A DNA stretch of 64,000 bases from JAFAGX01 sp035623335 (GTDB lineage Bacteria; Acidobacteriota; Terriglobia; Terriglobales; Acidobacteriaceae), in the NCBI GenBank assembly GCA_035623335.1, contig DASPTQ010000253.1, positions 92,533 through 156,532 of the forward strand, given 5' to 3'. The notes beneath the pieces are model-generated. The model saw only the letters and a program-made list of their open reading frames with translations. It was not told the DNA's origin and made no database searches. The translations under genes and the position numbers were made by a program. This document shows, in pieces, positions 61,729-64,000 of the stretch (its first letter is position 1; every line of letters starts with the position of its first letter).

Positions 61729-62397
61729 TTGGCGCAGACAAAACATGCAAAACCCGACTGGCGCATGGGCGGAATCACGGCCGGTCCGGTCGAAGATTAT
61801 CTCTACTCCCTGCTTCCGGCGCGGGACGAGGTGTTGAGCGAAATCGAAGGGGAAGCTACTAAGAGAAACATCCCGATCGTCGGTCCGGCGGTCGGACGGA
61901 TCCTCTATCAACTCGCACGCATGAGCGGTGCGAAGACGGTCTTCGAGATGGGCTCGGCCATCGGCTATTCGACGATTTGGTGGGCACGTGCGGTCGGACA
62001 GGACGGCCGGGTGGTTTATACCGACGGCGACCGCAAGAATGCTGATCAGGCACGGGGCTATTTTGACCGGGCGGGGGTAACCGATCGAATCCGCATCAAT
62101 GTAGGCGATGCCCTGGAATTGCTTTCGGAGGAGAAACGGGAATTTGACATCATCTTCAACGATGTCGACAAGGAAGACTATCCTCGAGTCCTCCGGCTGT
62201 CGATTCCCCGGCTCCGCAAAGGCGGTCTGTTTGTCACGGACAACGTCCTGTGGAGCGGAAAAGTCGCCGACAACAAGATCAGCGATTCCTCCACCAAAGC
62301 AATCCGAGAATTCAATCAGCTGCTGTACCACTCTCCCGGCTTGTTCACCACCATCCTTCCGGTGAGGGATGGCGTTGCTGTAGCCATCAAGAAGTGA
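61729..62397 (+). CDS. SAM-dependent O-methyltransferase (CCoAOMT type)
   Basis: 222 residues from a TTG at 61729, placed 5 bases after a strong AAAAAGGAG; ATGs at 61675 and 61708 are in frame but less well supplied. SAM motif VFEMGSAIGYSTIWWARAV, acidic metal site FDIIFNDVDKEDY, and LFVTDNVLWSGKVAD fit the class I metal-dependent O-methyltransferases. The substrate, perhaps a catechol, is unknown. Confidence 0.87.
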   Translation: MAQTKHAKPDWRMGGITAGPVEDYLYSLLPARDEVLSEIEGEATKRNIPIVGPAVGRILYQLARMSGAKTVFEMGSAIGYSTIWWARAVGQDGRVVYTDGDRKNADQARGYFDRAGVTDRIRINVGDALELLSEEKREFDIIFNDVDKEDYPRVLRLSIPRLRKGGLFVTDNVLWSGKVADNKISDSSTKAIREFNQLLYHSPGLFTTILPVRDGVAVAIKK

Positions 62398-62427
62398 TCA
62401 AGGTGGTCTCTCTAGCGAGCACGACTT

Positions 62428-62814
62428 CTAGAACGCCGAACCCGAGCCGAACAGGCTGTACAGGAGAATGGTCAGCACAATCGAAGTGAAGATGACGTAC
62501 ATGCGATCGCGTTCCGCGGCAAATCCCAAGATCGCAACCATCACACGCAGCACCGGAGTGGCGATCAGTAACAGGAGGCCCAACTGGATAATCGCTCGGG
62601 CGTCGAGTGCGAGCGCTCCGTGCCAAATGCCCCCCAGTGCGCGGAGATCGGAGGGTTCGCCGTGAAATACGCGGTAGTCGGGATGAGTCCAGGCGCTCCC
62701 TTTCAAATACAGCAATCCTCCGGCGAACACCACCACCGCAGAAACAGTCACACCGGCGCGTAGGATGTCGCCGACAATCTCTTCGATCTTGCGATCTGAC
62801 CAGTTGCGAAGCAT
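62428..62814 (-). CDS. DUF1634 membrane protein
   Basis: 128 residues with three hydrophobic segments (VSAVVVFAGGLLYL; AIIQLGLLLLIATPVLRVMV; VIFTSIVLTILLYSLF) and the start SDRKIEEIVGDILRAGVTVS typical of DUF1634. The stop and start of the two genes adjoin, so it is co-translated with the TauE/SafE gene upstream, its usual neighbour. It probably assists that permease. Confidence 0.85.
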   Translation of the reverse strand: MLRNWSDRKIEEIVGDILRAGVTVSAVVVFAGGLLYLKGSAWTHPDYRVFHGEPSDLRALGGIWHGALALDARAIIQLGLLLLIATPVLRVMVAILGFAAERDRMYVIFTSIVLTILLYSLFGSGSAF

Positions 62815-63654
62815 TTAGATGTTTCCTGTGATTCCTGCGTAGATCATCTGGGCGCCAAGAGCCACGATGACCAGGCTGAAAAGCAGGCGCAAGACTTTCG
62901 TGTCGGCTCGCATCAGGATTCGCGCTCCCAGCAGTGAGCCGTACAGGACCCCGAGCATCACCGGCATGGCGATCCCAGGTTCGATGTATCCGCGGTTCAG
63001 ATAGATGCCTGCACTGGCGGCAGCCGTGACTCCGATCATGAAATTGCTGGTGGTGGTCGAAACTTTGAAGGGCAGCTTCATGGCCTGGTCCATGGCGAGC
63101 ACCTTCACCGCACCTGACCCTATCCCCAACAGTCCGGAGAGCGCCCCGGCGCCAAACATTATGCTGAAGCCTGCGGGGACGTTTTGCACGTTGTAATGGC
63201 GCTCCCCCCCTTCCTCGGAGGGAAAACTGCCATTCATCTTCAGTCTGGTTGCCAGTGGATCGGGAGGAAGATCACGCTCGCGGCGAGTCCGCGGCTTGCG
63301 CGACAGGTAGGCAGAATACAGCAGCACCAGGCCGAAAATGATGGCCAGAACCCTGGTCGGTACGACCGTGGAGAGAAACGCTCCGCAGAGGGCGCCGAGA
63401 GTGGTTGCGATCTCCAGAAACATTCCGATCCTGATGTTGGAAAACCCTTCTTTCACATAGGCGGCAGCCGCACCCGAAGAGGTGGCAATCACCGAGACCA
63501 AGGACGCCCCAATTGCATAACGGATATCTACCTTGAAGAAGATCGTAAGCAGTGGAACCAGCACGACCCCACCGCCAAGACCGGTGAGAGATCCGAGCAG
63601 GCCTGCGGTGAAAGATCCAAGAACCAGCAGGACCGTGAGTTCGACAACGTTCAT
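62815..63654 (-). CDS. TauE/SafE-family anion permease
   Basis: 279 residues with about eight hydrophobic helices and the glycine-rich TauE repeats (GLLGSLTGLGGGVVLVPLL; SGLLGIGSGAVKVLAM). Members export sulfite, sulfoacetate or related anions. DUF1634 follows. A cytosolic loop at about 115-155 (RKPRTRRERDLPPDPLATRL) is longer than usual. Confidence 0.88.
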   Translation of the reverse strand: MNVVELTVLLVLGSFTAGLLGSLTGLGGGVVLVPLLTIFFKVDIRYAIGASLVSVIATSSGAAAAYVKEGFSNIRIGMFLEIATTLGALCGAFLSTVVPTRVLAIIFGLVLLYSAYLSRKPRTRRERDLPPDPLATRLKMNGSFPSEEGGERHYNVQNVPAGFSIMFGAGALSGLLGIGSGAVKVLAMDQAMKLPFKVSTTTSNFMIGVTAAASAGIYLNRGYIEPGIAMPVMLGVLYGSLLGARILMRADTKVLRLLFSLVIVALGAQMIYAGITGNI

Positions 63655-64000
63655 GTGATCTCAGATGAAGAGTTTGCCACATCCGTTCTCCTAATAATCA
63701 GGACGGAGTTAGCGTTCCGGGTTCTATGCCGGCAGTAAGCGGTGGTGGGGTCATCCCCGCGCGACGTTGCCGGTCGAGGATACTGTGTGAGATTGGCGGG
63801 AACGGGCCGCCGGTGAGAACAGAGTTCTGATATGGAGTGACCTGTCAAGTACTAAATCGCACGATGTTGATTTTCCTTTTACACCTTTCCCTTCTTAGCC
63901 GGAGAGATTTTTCAGAACGGCCCACAGCGGTCCAGGGCGCGCGCCTTTGGCGCGGCGAAGCGAACCCTGGACGGCGAGGACCGTTCTGAGACACTGGCGT
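63655..64000. other. Intergenic right edge
   Basis: 346 bases after the TauE/SafE start. No coding frame recognised. It holds a long three-tier palindrome (63912-63989), listed separately. The TauE promoter is presumably in 63655-63750, but no clear boxes were seen. Confidence 0.4.
63912..63989. repeat. Three-tier palindrome (cruciform or structured RNA)
   Basis: TCAGAACGG (63912-63920) pairs with CCGTTCTGA (63981-63989). Inside, GTCCAGGG (63930-63937) pairs with CCCTGGAC (63965-63972). At the core CGCGCC-TTT-GGCGCG (63940-63954) forms a hairpin. Nested pairing of three arms over 78 bases is well beyond chance. It may be a structural RNA, a REP-like mobile repeat or the terminator of a gene beyond the window. 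Confidence 0.65.

Noticed and set aside
1..64000. CRISPR arrays, insertion sequences, integrases, phage genes
   Set aside because: No regularly spaced repeats, transposase or integrase motifs, or phage structural genes were seen in any region.

Overview
The window looks like chromosomal DNA from a member of the Acidobacteriota (class Terriglobia). The reasons are a GC-rich, densely coding genome with a Gram-negative envelope (LptE, RND-type adaptor, outer-membrane barrel), a pilB-pilT-pilC-pilS-pilR cluster in the order known from Myxococcus, and a BlaI regulator next to an M56 peptidase fused to a TIGR03435/DUF3738 domain, a combination I associate with Acidobacteriota. The taxonomic placement is inference. 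I found no rRNA, tRNA, insertion sequence, prophage or CRISPR array.

Layout. 0.3-3.9 kb: periplasmic adaptor protein, DUF4097 beta-repeat protein, SAM hydrolase, and a small conserved-looking protein. 4-11.4 kb (minus): type IV pilus motor and regulatory operon. 11.8-16.5 kb: a small secreted protein, then an NtrY/NtrX-type two-component pair whose regulator has an altered sigma-54 contact loop. 16.5-20.5 kb (minus): phoH(ybeZ)-ybeY-corC-era, RNA maturation and ribosome assembly. 21-23.4 kb: rpsT, an arylamine N-acetyltransferase and holA. 23.4-26.6 kb (minus): psd-pssA-Asd-like-lptE-holA, a tightly overlapping envelope operon that includes an aspartate-semialdehyde-dehydrogenase-like protein lacking the catalytic cysteine. 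26.7-30.7 kb (minus): DUF465, RimI, TsaB, methylmalonyl-CoA epimerase, MeaB and a haloacid dehalogenase.

30.9-40.5 kb is mixed metabolism: an ArsA/GET3-like ATPase with a small partner, acyl-CoA dehydrogenase, Mpo1-like protein, HemW, a ketoacyl synthase, an MsbA-like ABC exporter, and an exported MTA/SAH-deaminase-like amidohydrolase. 40.6-44.4 kb (plus) is the most interesting block: a dedicated XRE regulator, a His-rich NfeD-like membrane protein, a flotillin (SPFH), a 76-residue glycine-rich membrane protein and PspA/IM30. It looks like a self-regulated membrane-stress operon, with a strong promoter whose -10 box lies inside a perfect palindrome.

44.4-49.5 kb (minus): RmuC, a Gfo/Idh/MocA oxidoreductase, a beta-propeller lipoprotein, an outer-membrane barrel and PurQ. 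49.7-54.2 kb (plus): YebC, TlyA, NAD kinase and an exported amidohydrolase. 54.4-61.2 kb (minus): a PilZ-like protein, LysA translationally coupled to a GAF-GAF-SpoIIE phosphatase, Hpt, and the BlaI/M56 pair with a well-defined operator inside its promoter. 61.7-63.7 kb: O-methyltransferase, DUF1634 and TauE/SafE. The right edge carries a long three-tier palindrome.
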